Positions 54,300-64,000 of a DNA stretch of 64,000 nucleotides are shown piece after piece. The notes beneath the pieces were generated by a model that did not search any database, was not told the origin of the DNA, and saw only the letters and a list, made by a program, of their open reading frames with translations. Every line of letters starts with the position of its first letter. The stretch's first letter is position 1. Origin of the DNA: Scenedesmus sp. ARA3. Taxonomy: Eukaryota; Chlorophyta; Chlorophyceae; Sphaeropleales; Scenedesmaceae. The DNA lies in contig RWJK01000976.1 in assembly GCA_004335835.1 (NCBI GenBank), positions 70,880 through 134,879 of the forward strand. Direction: 5' to 3'. A program made the translations under genes and the position numbers.

Positions 54300-54300
<1 letters not shown>
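50659..54300 (+). CDS. Plastid-type protein with two GST-N/thioredoxin-like domains (324 aa)
   Basis: Ten phased exons: 50659-50769, 51111-51194, 51443-51592, 51836-51907, 52258-52364, 52684-52712, 52908-53037, 53286-53418, 53882-53972 and 54233-54300. The ATG at 50659 begins a transit-peptide-like stretch (MLVHSTPLRAAQTAARPAAR). The first thioredoxin-like domain has ELYEFQGCPFCRKVREAI, a glutaredoxin-type CPFC, then VYPTPRDGK, FPYLVDNNTGKQMYESDDIINYL. The second has MWGYELSPFVVVVKETLSELELPY without the cysteines, then FQVPYLEDPNTGVYLFESAAINKYL. The layout matches plant plastid thioredoxin/GST-N-like proteins of about 340 residues. A glutathione-linked redox function is inferred; no activity can be assigned. 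Exon 6 is only 29 bases. Confidence 0.88.

Positions 54301-54331
<31 letters not shown>
54301..54331 (+). repeat. CAG repeat at the start of a 3' UTR
   Basis: Ten AGC/CAG units directly after the TGA of the tandem GST-N gene. A second, shorter array lies at about 54389-54410. Confidence 0.9.
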
Positions 54332-54336
<5 letters not shown>

Positions 54337-55034
54337 CCGTAACAGATTGCACAAGCATATGCAGCATCAACATTAATTGCAGCATGCGCAGCAGCAGCAG
54401 CAGCAGCAGCAGGCGCTTGGCAAGGCAGCAGGCCTCAACGGCACCTGCTGCTGCGGAGCTTGCCATCTATGGCACCCTTGCTGAGCAGGGCCATAGATTG
54501 CGCGGCACTTGAACTCCAGCTGAGATATCAACACAGAAAAGCAGTACAACAGGAATTGACTGTGTATATTAGCGGTGCCGGTGTCAGGAGATGCCCATGC
54601 TTCACCATGTCGTGTATGCAAAGTTGTTGATGCCAGCAGTGTCTGAGACACTGTCCTGCCCTGGCCTTTGCAGCTGCAGGCCAGCAAGATGCGCATCTCT
54701 TACTTGCCAGCTTTGGCAAGTCACAGTCGACGTGTTGTTGTGCGCACGGCATGCATGCACGCTAATGCTTTCTGGCAGGTAACGGCTAGTAGGCCCTGAA
54801 TTAACTTTTTTCTTGAAGCGCCCCAAGCTGTAGCTTGAAATTTTTTACACTTTACGTGTGCAAGCGGACCAGGACTGCTGCCAGCCACTTGGACTACTGT
54901 TATAGCAACCTGGACTGCGGCTATTGCACCGTTGCTGCTGAGCACTCCTCTTTCAGAGGTCCAGCACTACTTTGTTGCGTGCAACAACCTGTTGGTATGT
55001 ACATTAATTAAACTTCAAGGCCCTTGAACCGGGT

Positions 55035-55039
55035 TTACA
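55035..55039 (-). terminator. TGTAA poly(A) signal candidate for inhibitor-2
   Basis: TTACA on the plus strand, about 445 bases beyond the inhibitor-2 stop on the minus strand. Confidence 0.3.
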
Positions 55040-55483
55040 ATGACAGCACCTGGTCAGTTTCATAAACAATTTGCCTGCACATCGCAGTGGCAACTGCCGC
55101 CATGCTTGGCCAGGAACGGTGCGCACTGTACCAGAGGCACAGGCATCTTGTGACGTGCATGCGTCTGCCCGCATGCCAACTTCATGGTATGATACACAGC
55201 AAAAGCTTGCTCTGCAACTTGCCAAACAACTGCTCAGCCATGAAGCAGTGCACAACTCAGCTTCAGAACAAGCCAGTAGAGAAGCAGGAAGGACACTATG
55301 ATGTATGGAGCATCAACACTGCGTACTAATGCACAAGATAGCATGGTACTCCACAGTGTGTGAGCTGCCGGCAAGCATGTATGCAAAGCTGCAACACTAA
55401 TGCTCGTGGCCATTATCCATGCAAAGCTGCACGACCACTTTCAAACACCATGTACAACACCACCCTGTGATATGTGGGCACGG

Positions 55484-57252
55484 TCATCCTGTCTGCTCCA
55501 TATCTGTGCCATCCAGCTGCTGCTGCTGCTGCTGCTGTGCAGTGCCATGCTGTTGCTGGTTGCCATTGCCTGCAACCGCACCAAGCTGCTGCTGCTGCTC
55601 CTCGTGTGTGCTGCCACCCTCTGCTGCTGCATTGCCGTTGGCTGCCTTCCAGCCTGCTGTATCATCTTCGTCTCCCTCTTCGTGCCCCTCCAGCTCCTCC
55701 TCCCCCTGCACATCCTCCTCCTCCTCTGACAGCAGCTGCTTGGCCTGCAAGTGTAACAGCATGGCACACACAAGGGCAGCAGGCACAGCACCAGTCCTGC
55801 GTCACGTATCCCACTCTGATGAGAATTTGATAGGACCGTCGATGCATGTCCTGTCTGCATGTAAAGCAGACAAGTTGTATAGAACCTACAGCATGATAAG
55901 CCACACGATAATCTAGTAGTCACATTTGCTTGTGGTCAGTACAGCACGCCAGCCAGGGGCGCTGTGCCGCAACTGCTGCCATTGCTGCTGGTGTGGTCTG
56001 CCCCTCACCTGCTGCAGCGCCTGCTTCATGTTGTAGTGCTGCTTGCGCATTGCCTCAAAGCGCTGCTTCTTGTCTGCGCTGACTGGCCCGTCACTGCCGC
56101 TGCTGTTGAATGACGCACAGGGCTGGCAGCGACACAGCACATGCAGAACCGCAGTGCAGCATGTCAGCAAACCAGCGATACAGCAAATTGAGCAGCACAG
56201 AAACAACAGCAGGACTTGTGCATTGCACTATATATCTCAGCGCATGCAGGTGCGCAGCAACTGCACTGCTGCAAATGGGCCAGTGAGCTACACAGCAGCT
56301 GGCCTGACCTCTGTGCGCTTGTCTCCTACTGCCCCATCCACAGCATCGGCAGCAGCAGCATCAGCAGCAGCAGGAGGTGGCCCCTCAGGAGCTGCGGCAG
56401 CAGCAGCAGCATCCTGCAGGAGCAGCGGCAGCAGCAAGAGGAAGGATGCATACATCATTCTCAGGGCCATCATCAGGGCCATTGGGAGATGCATATTATC
56501 ATGCTACAATTTTCTATGTCGTAAACAATCGAGCGCAGCTCTCATGAATGTTCAGATGCCTTTCTGCTGATGGGCAAAATAAGACAAACTCCTGAGCCCT
56601 GCAGCTGTTGCTGGGCTGTTGCATTTCCAGGACGCAGTGTCGTACACGGAGCAAACAACGCGCATTGATTGCCGTGTGGGAAAGCTGCGTTTATACTCAC
56701 CGCATCAGCTGAGCTGGCAGTCTGCAGCCTGCGGTGTGATGGGCCTGGTGGCGTGAAGTTTGCGCCGCCATTGCGCATGACATAGTCAAACGCTGTCATG
56801 ACTGCTGTCTGCGCCTGCTCTGCAGCTGCACATATGCAGGAAATGCACGACATGCAAGAACAACTTAAAGGTTGAAGCAGTGCGAACACAGGTTCTCCAC
56901 AGCGTGCCAGGTTGGTGCAAGACAAAAGGACCATGCTGCTTCCAGCAGCAGCAGCGCTGCCCAAAATGAACCGACATGCTCAAGGTGCATGGGATCAGCG
57001 CGTACAAACACGCCAAGCTACCTGTAAAATCGACCATTAACCAATATCAACCCTCTGGTGCTGCTCACCCTCTTCATCCAGCTCCAGCGGCTTCATGTCC
57101 TCATCCAGTTCAGCATCAAGCAGTGGGGGCCGATAGGGAGTCTTAGGTTCTGCTATTTTTACGTTACTGTACTGTTTCTGTATCTCCTCGTTGGTTTTCA
57201 AGTTCTCCTCGTCCCAGACGACGGCCTTCTTTGAAGAACTTTGGCGAAGCAT
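55484..57252 (-). CDS. Protein phosphatase inhibitor-2 (262 aa)
   Basis: Regulator of protein phosphatase 1. Five phased minus-strand exons: 57069-57252, 56701-56825, 56309-56413, 56009-56122 and 55484-55744. The N-terminal exon has SSSKKAVVWDEENLKTNEE then VKIAEPKTPYRPP, matching the WDE-N and EP-TPY blocks of inhibitor-2. The C-terminal PP1-contact helix is DKKQRFEAMRKQHYNMKQAL, the RKxHYN block. An Ala/Pro-rich segment encoded in exon 3 separates the two. The tail is acidic (LLSEEEEDVQGEEELEG) and then Gln-rich from CAG runs. It is longer than land-plant versions because of exon 3 and the tail. The start ATG at 57252 begins the conserved exon directly, so no long leader precedes the first PP1-binding block. 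Confidence 0.88.
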
Positions 57253-58699
57253 ACTGGTTGTGCCCGGATGTGCGCTGTGAGGTGTCCCGAGCAGCGATCA
57301 ACCACACCAACCAGCAACTAGATGAGATAAAAGGTGAACACGGTATGCAGCAAGGGCGTGGGTCGTGGCAACAATGAAGGCAGAAGTTATGTATGCGACC
57401 TGACTGTGGTTGTGTCAACGCTTCGGCTGTGGTATGTCTACTAACATCACAAACATACTCTGATACTTGCTCATGGGTGTCTTCAAAGGGAGCTCAGTGT
57501 GCTGAGGTGCAGAGGTGCTGCTGTGTCAGCATTTGATTTGCAGCTGCTGTCAGTGACAGGATTAGCCAGACGTTCAGTGACAACCTGAGAGTGAGTTGCC
57601 AGAAAATTGCTGCGCAGTATGAAATTGCACGCATGCTACACAACAATGCACGTTTGACGGGGCCATGCACATGCAGCCATGGTCACTGCTGCTGGTTGGC
57701 AGGCCACTTGCAGGGGCCCGCCTACAATAGACGTTTGCTGCCTTGTGCCGGTCCACCAGAGGAATATTAATCAATTTTAGCGTTGGTACCATCATATACG
57801 GCCTATATCCTGGCTTTACTTCTGGATCTAGTCAGTGGGCATGTGCTGCTCCAATGCTAGTGCGCCGCGGATGCTGACACTGCATCGGATGCATGGTAAG
57901 CCACTGTGGCACATCTTGTACTCAGTGAAGTTTGAGCCTTTGCTGTCTTTTATTCAAGCTGTAAAGCTGTGCACAGCAGGTGGCAAGTTCAAGTCTGGCG
58001 TTACAAAGCAGCACTGCTGTCATGAAATGCATGGCAGAATGATTTTCAGCAACACCAGCCATGATATGCTGATTAGCCAGGGTACGGACACCACGATTTG
58101 TGGACTGTGCAGTCGTGTGAGCATCGCAGGTGCTGCAACGGCTGCAGATTTGACAGGCATCACATCAACATCAGGGCGGCTGTCATCCCCATTTACAAGT
58201 GGTGGCCAATCTTCTTTCAAACATTCAGGGCGCCACGCGTTTGTCATAGATAGCAGTGCATTTTTGTGGATATTGTTGCGTCTGGCTCAGAGGCAGCACC
58301 AGAGTCAGCCTGGCTGTGAACATGTTGGATCAGGTCACTGACAGGCACGTGAAACCCTAGCAGTGACGCTGATTCGAAACAACGTTTGTGACATGACAAC
58401 AATAGCATCCTTCAATGAACGAGATTTTGCTGAATCCTCACCGCATCGGCAACGGTGCGCGTTTGCCTTTCGCGGCTTTTCAGTGTCCTAAAGTACTGCA
58501 ACTGTGATGCTCAGCAAAACTCCGCAACTAATATCTTACGGAATTCGATGACGTTAATTGAATCCTGAGGCCGAACCTCCTGCTGCTGCTTGTTGGTCAA
58601 CCTGATGTTGATGTCAGCAGGCAGTGCTGCTCAACAGTACTGAGAGGAGGCAGCAGGGCCGGATTGCCGAGAAGTGAATCAGAAGGCTAAGTGGTCGTC
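57253..58699. other. Divergent intergenic region, inhibitor-2 / CFAP57
   Basis: About 1.45 kb between two start codons on opposite strands, holding both promoters. A 168-codon frame on the plus strand (57835-58341) has no recognisable domain, and its upstream flank does not look like a promoter. I leave it uncalled. Confidence 0.5.
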
Positions 58700-61600
58700 A
58701 TGGCTGCAGCTTTGGGGCTGGTCCCAAGGTGAGCCTGGCACCTTGCAAGCAGCAGCTCACTGCCTGACAGCTGAGGGCGCATGCGCTGCAGGCTAATCAC
58801 CTTGGTGATGCGTAATACAATACTCGTGATGTAATATCATGTCACTGCTATCATGTTTGCCCTTGCAGGATTGTGTTTGGATTCAGCAGCACCGTACGGG
58901 ACAATCTGCATTACACAGATGATGGCTCCTACTTGTACCCAGCAGGCCACAATGTTGTCATTGTCTCGCCTGATGGCAAGAGCCACAAGTTTGTGTCAGG
59001 CAGTCCAGAATGTGAAGGCATCACAGCTATCATGTTGTCACCAAACAAGAAGCTGCTGGCAGTGGCTGAGCGGGCAGAGAAGGCGGTTATCTCCGTCTAT
59101 GACATGCAGACACTGAAGCGGCGCAAGCAGCTGCTTGCTGCAGATGTTGGCTCCAAGGTGGGCGATGCATGCCGCGCACACAATTGTTATGTGCAGCAGC
59201 ATATGGCATGCCAGGGCAGGCATGGCGCTTCAACCATCAACCTGATGTTGCAGCAGTGGACGCACGAACAAAACAGCCCAGCAGCAACCCACAGCCTGGC
59301 TCACTTTGATGGCTGCCGTACCACTAGCAATTGATTGCCATGCCACCTGCTGTGACATTGCAGGAGTATGTCAGCCTCAGTTTCAGCCCAGATGGGAAGC
59401 TGCTGCTGGCTCAGGGTGGTGGGCCAGACTGGAACCTGCTGCTGTGGGCATGGGAGAAGAGCAAAGTGGCCAGCAGCATCCGCAGCACAAACCTGCAAGG
59501 CAGCCCAGTAGTGCAGGTGAGTAAGCAGAAACTGCGCAGCAGCAGATCACCTGCCATGCTGCAGACACAGTAATGCAGCTGACGTTCCTACAATGAGCAC
59601 ATACATTGCATAAGACAGCAGGCAGCTCATGTTCACTAGGCAAGGGTGCCGCCAGCACGCCGCCTAGAAGCTTACAACATGACAGTTACCCAGGTGCTTC
59701 CTGCATGTTGGCACAATATGTAACTAGGCAGCAATGTCGCCAGACCCTTCAGCTGTTGCTTCAGCCTGCATGTCCAAAGACATTTGCCTCTCACCATGTA
59801 ACTGTTGTACATTCTTCCTGCAGGCAACAGTCAGCCCAGGTGAAAGTGCTCTGGTTGCAATTGTGGGCACGGGCGTGCTCAAGATGTTCAAAATAGCAGA
59901 CCAGACCCTAAAGCCGCTGCCACTCAATGCCAACAGGCGTGACACGCTCAGCTTTACTTGCCAGACTTGGGTACCGCTGACAGACAAAGGTGGTGATGGG
60001 TCTGGCGCAGCTGCAGCTGCTGGGGATGCAGCAAAGGGCGGCAGCGCAGCCAGCGGAGCTGCAGCAGCTGGTGCAGATCGCGAGCGGCAGCTGATGGGCA
60101 CAGTAGATGGGGAAATCCTGCTGTTTGAGGTGAGCTGCTGTTCCAAAACAAATCACAATTTACCTGCATGTGCTTTGAGTTGGACAAGAGGGATGATTTG
60201 ACGGAGCATAAAACCTGTTGAGCCTATGTCTGGCGCCACATGCATGCAGCTGTTTGCAAGACAGCATACTTATGTGCCCACTGTTGCATGATCTTGCCAT
60301 GCAGGGCACGGAACCGCGTGCTACCTTCAGTGTGGATGAGGGCCACAGCGTGGAGTCCTTGGCTGCCTACAGCAAGGGCTTTGTGGCTGGGCTTGACGGC
60401 GGCCTGGTAGCGCTGTTTGACAGGGACGAGCGCGAGTACTACAGGCGGACGCGCACCTTCACCGTCATGGAACACCTCCTGCCTGTCAGGTGCGGCAGGC
60501 AGGCCTACCAGCAACTGCAGAAGCAGAGGGGGGTTTGTGGCCACCGCAGTTGAGCCAGCATGGCGAAGATAACTAACAGCCGCAGCGGCATCAGCAAAGG
60601 TTGCGACAGCACTGCCAGCAGCTGTCGTAACCAGCTGTGTGGAGCACATGTGGGGCAGATGCATGCTGCATGTATCCTTGACTGAGCAGTTGGTGAAGTT
60701 TGCCTGCTGTACTGCTCGTGCTGGTGTGTCTGCTGTCTTCCTACCCCAGAGGCCTGGCCATTTCAAGCAGCGAGGAGCAGCTGGCGCTTAGCTTGCTGGG
60801 TGGCCCAGCCTTCACCCTGGCACTGAACAACCAGGAGCTGATGAAAACAGATGAGATGAACTTTGAGCTGCTGGGGCCGGGCGTGCACACAGCAGGTAGG
60901 ACAATGCAGCAAGCCAAAACTGCGTCAACACAGCAGTACGCACGACTTGAAACGCATCTTGTTTGACATGCGAGACTGTTCTACGCAAGGCAAACAATGC
61001 AAAGCGGTAGCCGGCAATCTCACCTGTGTCTGCTGCATGCGGTTCCTCCTGCCTGCAGCTGTGACTGGGCTGGACATGTGTGTGCGGCGGCCGCTGGTGG
61101 CGACATGCAGCAGCGACCACACTGTGCGGCTGTGGAACTATGCTGACCGCACCTGTGACCTCAGCAAGTGGTTTGCTGAGGAGGCGCACAGCATTGCCAT
61201 CCATCCTACTGGCTTGATGGTGCGTGAGCAGCTGCAGCACAGGGAGGGTCTGTAGCTGTCATGCCAGCAAGGGAACATAAGCTGCTCTGGATGGTCCATG
61301 CAAGAGAGCAGCAGTGCACCATAGCATGTCAAGCATGCAAGCTGTGGTGATTGCCACGACCTTCGCCACAACAAAATCTGCCTGTCGTGTATTGGCTTGC
61401 AGCTGCTGGTTGGTTTTGCTGACAAGTTGCGGCTGCTGAGCGTGCTGATGGATGACCTGAAGACTGTAAAGGAGGTGAGTCGCTGGATGCAGGCTTTGCC
61501 CACAGACAGCAGCAATGACAACACTGGTTTGAAGCCGTTTGTCTGGGAAGTCCCATGCTCTTGGTCACCAGAAGTGTATCTGCCATCGACACATCAGCCC

Positions 61601-64000
61601 AACTGCTCAGCATGCAGGTGGTTGATCACAGCAGGCTTTACCTGTTGCTGACGCGGGATGTTTGCTCCACAAACGCAGGTGGCCATCAAAGCATGCAAGG
61701 ATGTTGCCTTCAGCAATGGCGGCCAGTACTTTGCAGCAGTGAATGGCATCACGCTGTCGTTGTACAACACGTACACCTGCGAGTGCCTAGGAAACCTCAG
61801 GGGCCACAACGGCAAGGTAAGGACATCTTCAACACCATGCATGTGAGCGCATTGCTGCCAGGCACACGCAGAGTTCTGCTTGCATGCCATGCGCATGATT
61901 TCACAGCATACAGGTCAACAGCAGCGCACACTTCAGCAGTTGCATGGGCTGGTGGCTGTCGTTTGAACAAATTGTCTGCCTATGTTGCAGGTGCGTGCCA
62001 TCTGCTGGTCTGCAAATGACAGCAGCATCGTGTCAGCAGGCGCTGACGGGGCTGTGTACGAGTGGCGGCTGTCTGACTTCAAGCGTGGCAAGGAGAACGT
62101 GCTCAAGGGATGCCAATACAGGTGGGTGCGGGTATGTCTGGACTGCAGGTGAACTCACCAGGCATATGTGCTGGGTGCGCCTAATGTGCAGTTGTTGACG
62201 TTAACACACTGCCTGCACTGCGTGATGCCTTCCTGCTGCAGCGCGGTGGCTGCGACGCCCGATATGAAGACCTTGATTGCCGCTGGCAGTGACAAGAAGA
62301 TCAAGGAGATGGAGGACAACTCAGTGAGCCGCACTAGCAACCAATTTATGCCCTGCACGCAGTGGTGTGGATAAAAGGCACACGGCTCAGCCCGTACAGG
62401 GCTGCATCCACCTGCAGCAGTCACTGTGGTTCAGCCGTTTGCTGCATAGAATGGGAATTACACCATGCACTGGCATGATTGAGTGCTGCAGGCGAACAGG
62501 CTGTATACCCCATACGACTTGCTAACGATCATTCACTGATGCTGCTATTTGGCGTGCTGCTACCACTGGTAGGGTGCTGGCACCCAAGTCAGCAGGGAGC
62601 TAGACACACAGGTGCTCATCACAGCCCTGGCACTGCCACACGGCGGCAAGATCCTGTTTGCAGCAACAGAGTCGGGGGTGGTGCGCTGCTACAAGTACCC
62701 TCTGACAGGTGAGCACACATCCAAAAATGAGAGTGCACCCGACACAGCACGTGCACTGTACAGGTACCCAGGCACGCCTTACATATCAGGTTCCATGCCA
62801 GCCTTCTAAATGCTCAAGACAAGTTCAACACCCTGGAATGAAGCCCTGTACACACCCAAGATGGGAGTTTCCTGCTGCTGCTCCTTGACACGGCCCACTC
62901 ATATGCTTGTGACTCCTGCAGGCGAGTTCTACGAGGTCAAGTGCCACGAGGGCCCTGTGGCACGCCTTCGTGTGAGCTATGACGACTTCCTGCTGGTCAG
63001 TGCTGGCGAGGACGGCAGCGTGGTGATGCTGGACATACGGGACAAGGAGCTGGCCAAGGCCAGCAGCAGGCAGCAGCAGGTGAACACGGCATGCCCGCAG
63101 TTGGGCTGATGACGGTAGGATGATGTGTCCTGCGCAGGCTGCAGTGGCTGCAGACGAATGATGCAGAGGCACAGCCGTGCTGCGTCATCTGGCGTTGCAG
63201 GATTGCAGGAGTCGCACAATTGCAAGAGCTGGTGCATGTGTGTTGTGCTCACTGCCGGCATGTGCTGGCTGCTTGCAGGAGAAGCTGCCATGGTCTGAGG
63301 AGGTGCTGGTCAGCAAGTCTGAGCTGGAGGAGCGGCGCAACCATGTGGCTGAGCTTGAGCAGCAGGTTGCGGAGCTGACGATGCAGACGGAGTACCAGCT
63401 GCGGCTCAAGGAGCTGCACCTGCAGGTGCGCCAGGGCGGAGCAGAACTTCATTCATCTGCATGGCAATGCTGGGAGGGGAGCAGAATGGAGCACGGTGCT
63501 GCTGTACACAGGCAATAGCGCGGGAAGGGTATTGTATCGCAGCACTTTGTTATGCCTGCCTGCAAGCCGCTGCACCCTTGATGCTGTTGTGGCTCACCTG
63601 CTTGCTGTCTGTCCTGCAGGAGAAAGTCAAGGAGCTGCATGACAAGTTCAACTCAGAGCTGGAGGCGGACCGCCAGAAGTTTGACATGCTGCTGCAGGAG
63701 AAGAATGAGCAGGAAGTGGAGTACGAGGAGAAGCTGCGGCAGGTACGTGCAGCGTGAACATGGTCAAACGCCTCACTGCAGCATGCTGGTGGCTGTTTGG
63801 CGTGCCGGACATAAATTTGCAGTAAGTGCGGCCAACACATGACTTCTTGTGTGTGTGCTGGGTTGTGGTGTGCTGCAAATGTGCAGGCGGAGCTGCGGCA
63901 CTCCTCTCAGCTGTCAGCGCTGGACGCCCAGTACCAGAGCAAGATGATGGCAGAGGTGGAGCGCTACCAGCAGCTGCTGCAAGAAAAGGAGGCACTCAAT
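58700..64000 (+). CDS. CFAP57: Cilia- and flagella-associated protein 57 (CFAP57/WDR65), first 790 codons
   Basis: Axonemal protein tied to inner-arm dynein assembly. Sixteen phased exons to the edge: 58700-58728, 58869-59157, 59364-59516, 59824-60129, 60305-60489, 60750-60895, 61059-61219, 61403-61474, 61679-61816, 61991-62121, 62242-62323, 62573-62708, 62922-63079, 63279-63425, 63620-63742 and 63887-64000. It starts MAAALGLVPRIVFGFSS, then LYPAGHNVVIVSPDGK typical of the family. Two WD40 blocks follow, with SLSFSPDGKLLLAQGG, LVATCSSDHTVRLWNY, SIVSAGADGAVYEWRL and LVSAGEDGSVVMLDI. From about residue 665 the protein turns into coiled coil (LEERRNHVAELEQQVAEL, KVKELHDKFNSELEADRQK, AEVERYQQLLQEKEAL). 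Family members reach ~1250 residues, so about 460 codons lie beyond the window. The exon 12 acceptor is an unusual GGTAG. Confidence 0.93.

Larger units (their letters stand above)
54301..55483. other. Convergent intergenic region with 3' UTRs
   Basis: About 1.18 kb between two stop codons. A CAG run begins on the base after the GST-N stop (54301-54331). A minus-strand TGTAA for the inhibitor-2 gene lies at 55035-55039. No gene seen. Confidence 0.5.

Noticed and set aside
57835..58341. 168-residue plus-strand frame between inhibitor-2 and CFAP57
   Set aside because: The frame opens with GTG, has no family motif, and sits in a divergent promoter region. A lineage-specific gene is not excluded.

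Overview
This window is nuclear DNA from a green alga (Chlorophyta). Its genes are split by many short GT-AG introns, usually with GTGAGT, GTGCGT or GTAAGT donors and CTGCAG acceptors. Coding sequence and introns are saturated with CAG/CTG triplets giving Gln, Ala or Ser runs. TGTAA elements, the chlorophyte poly(A) signal, lie behind several stop codons. The gene content (plant-type NPSN SNARE, GRIK-like kinase, PEX11, a plant-type PFK and a ciliary CFAP57) fits a chlorophyte that keeps a flagellated stage. The moderate GC and heavy CAG load suggest Chlorophyceae, perhaps Sphaeropleales, but that is inference. There are no prokaryotic operons, rRNA, tRNA, CRISPR arrays or recognisable transposons. 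A 96-base N gap lies at 22203-22298 and a single N at 43155.

Layout, left to right: 5' part of a plant-type ATP-phosphofructokinase (minus, runs off the left edge); a small single-exon orphan (2017-2331, plus); protein-L-isoaspartate O-methyltransferase (2473-5346, minus); a two-exon protein with an ELM2-like motif (5657-6481, plus); an NSMAF/FAN homologue with GRAM/PH-like, BEACH and WD40 regions (6551-13927, plus); PEX11 (14786-16719, plus); VPS51 (18494-25055, plus); a CCDC137-like basic protein (25611-28077, plus); a CaMKK/GRIK-type kinase carrying a C-terminal cyclic-nucleotide-binding-like domain (29349-33741, plus); a 4.5-kb stretch without recognisable genes; three small minus-strand exons (38241-38717) that may extend the next gene; a DusC-like tRNA-dihydrouridine synthase (39062-42650, minus); an NPSN-type Qb-SNARE (43206-45314, minus); a membrane-anchored protein with four ShKT modules and an aldo-keto reductase domain (45973-50165, minus); a plastid-type protein with two GST-N/thioredoxin-like domains (50659-54300, plus); protein phosphatase inhibitor-2 (55484-57252, minus); and the first 790 codons of CFAP57 (58700 to beyond the right edge, plus).

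The exon models were built by hand. Junctions were accepted only when GT-AG sites and reading phase agreed across every intron, and each complete model sums to a whole number of codons. The genes do not form one pathway, though several concern membrane traffic (VPS51, NPSN, the BEACH protein) and two concern phospho-signalling (the GRIK-like kinase and inhibitor-2).

The most unusual items are two domain fusions (kinase plus CNB-like domain; signal anchor plus four ShKT plus AKR) and the recurrent use of CTG-repeat tracts directly in front of 3' splice sites.
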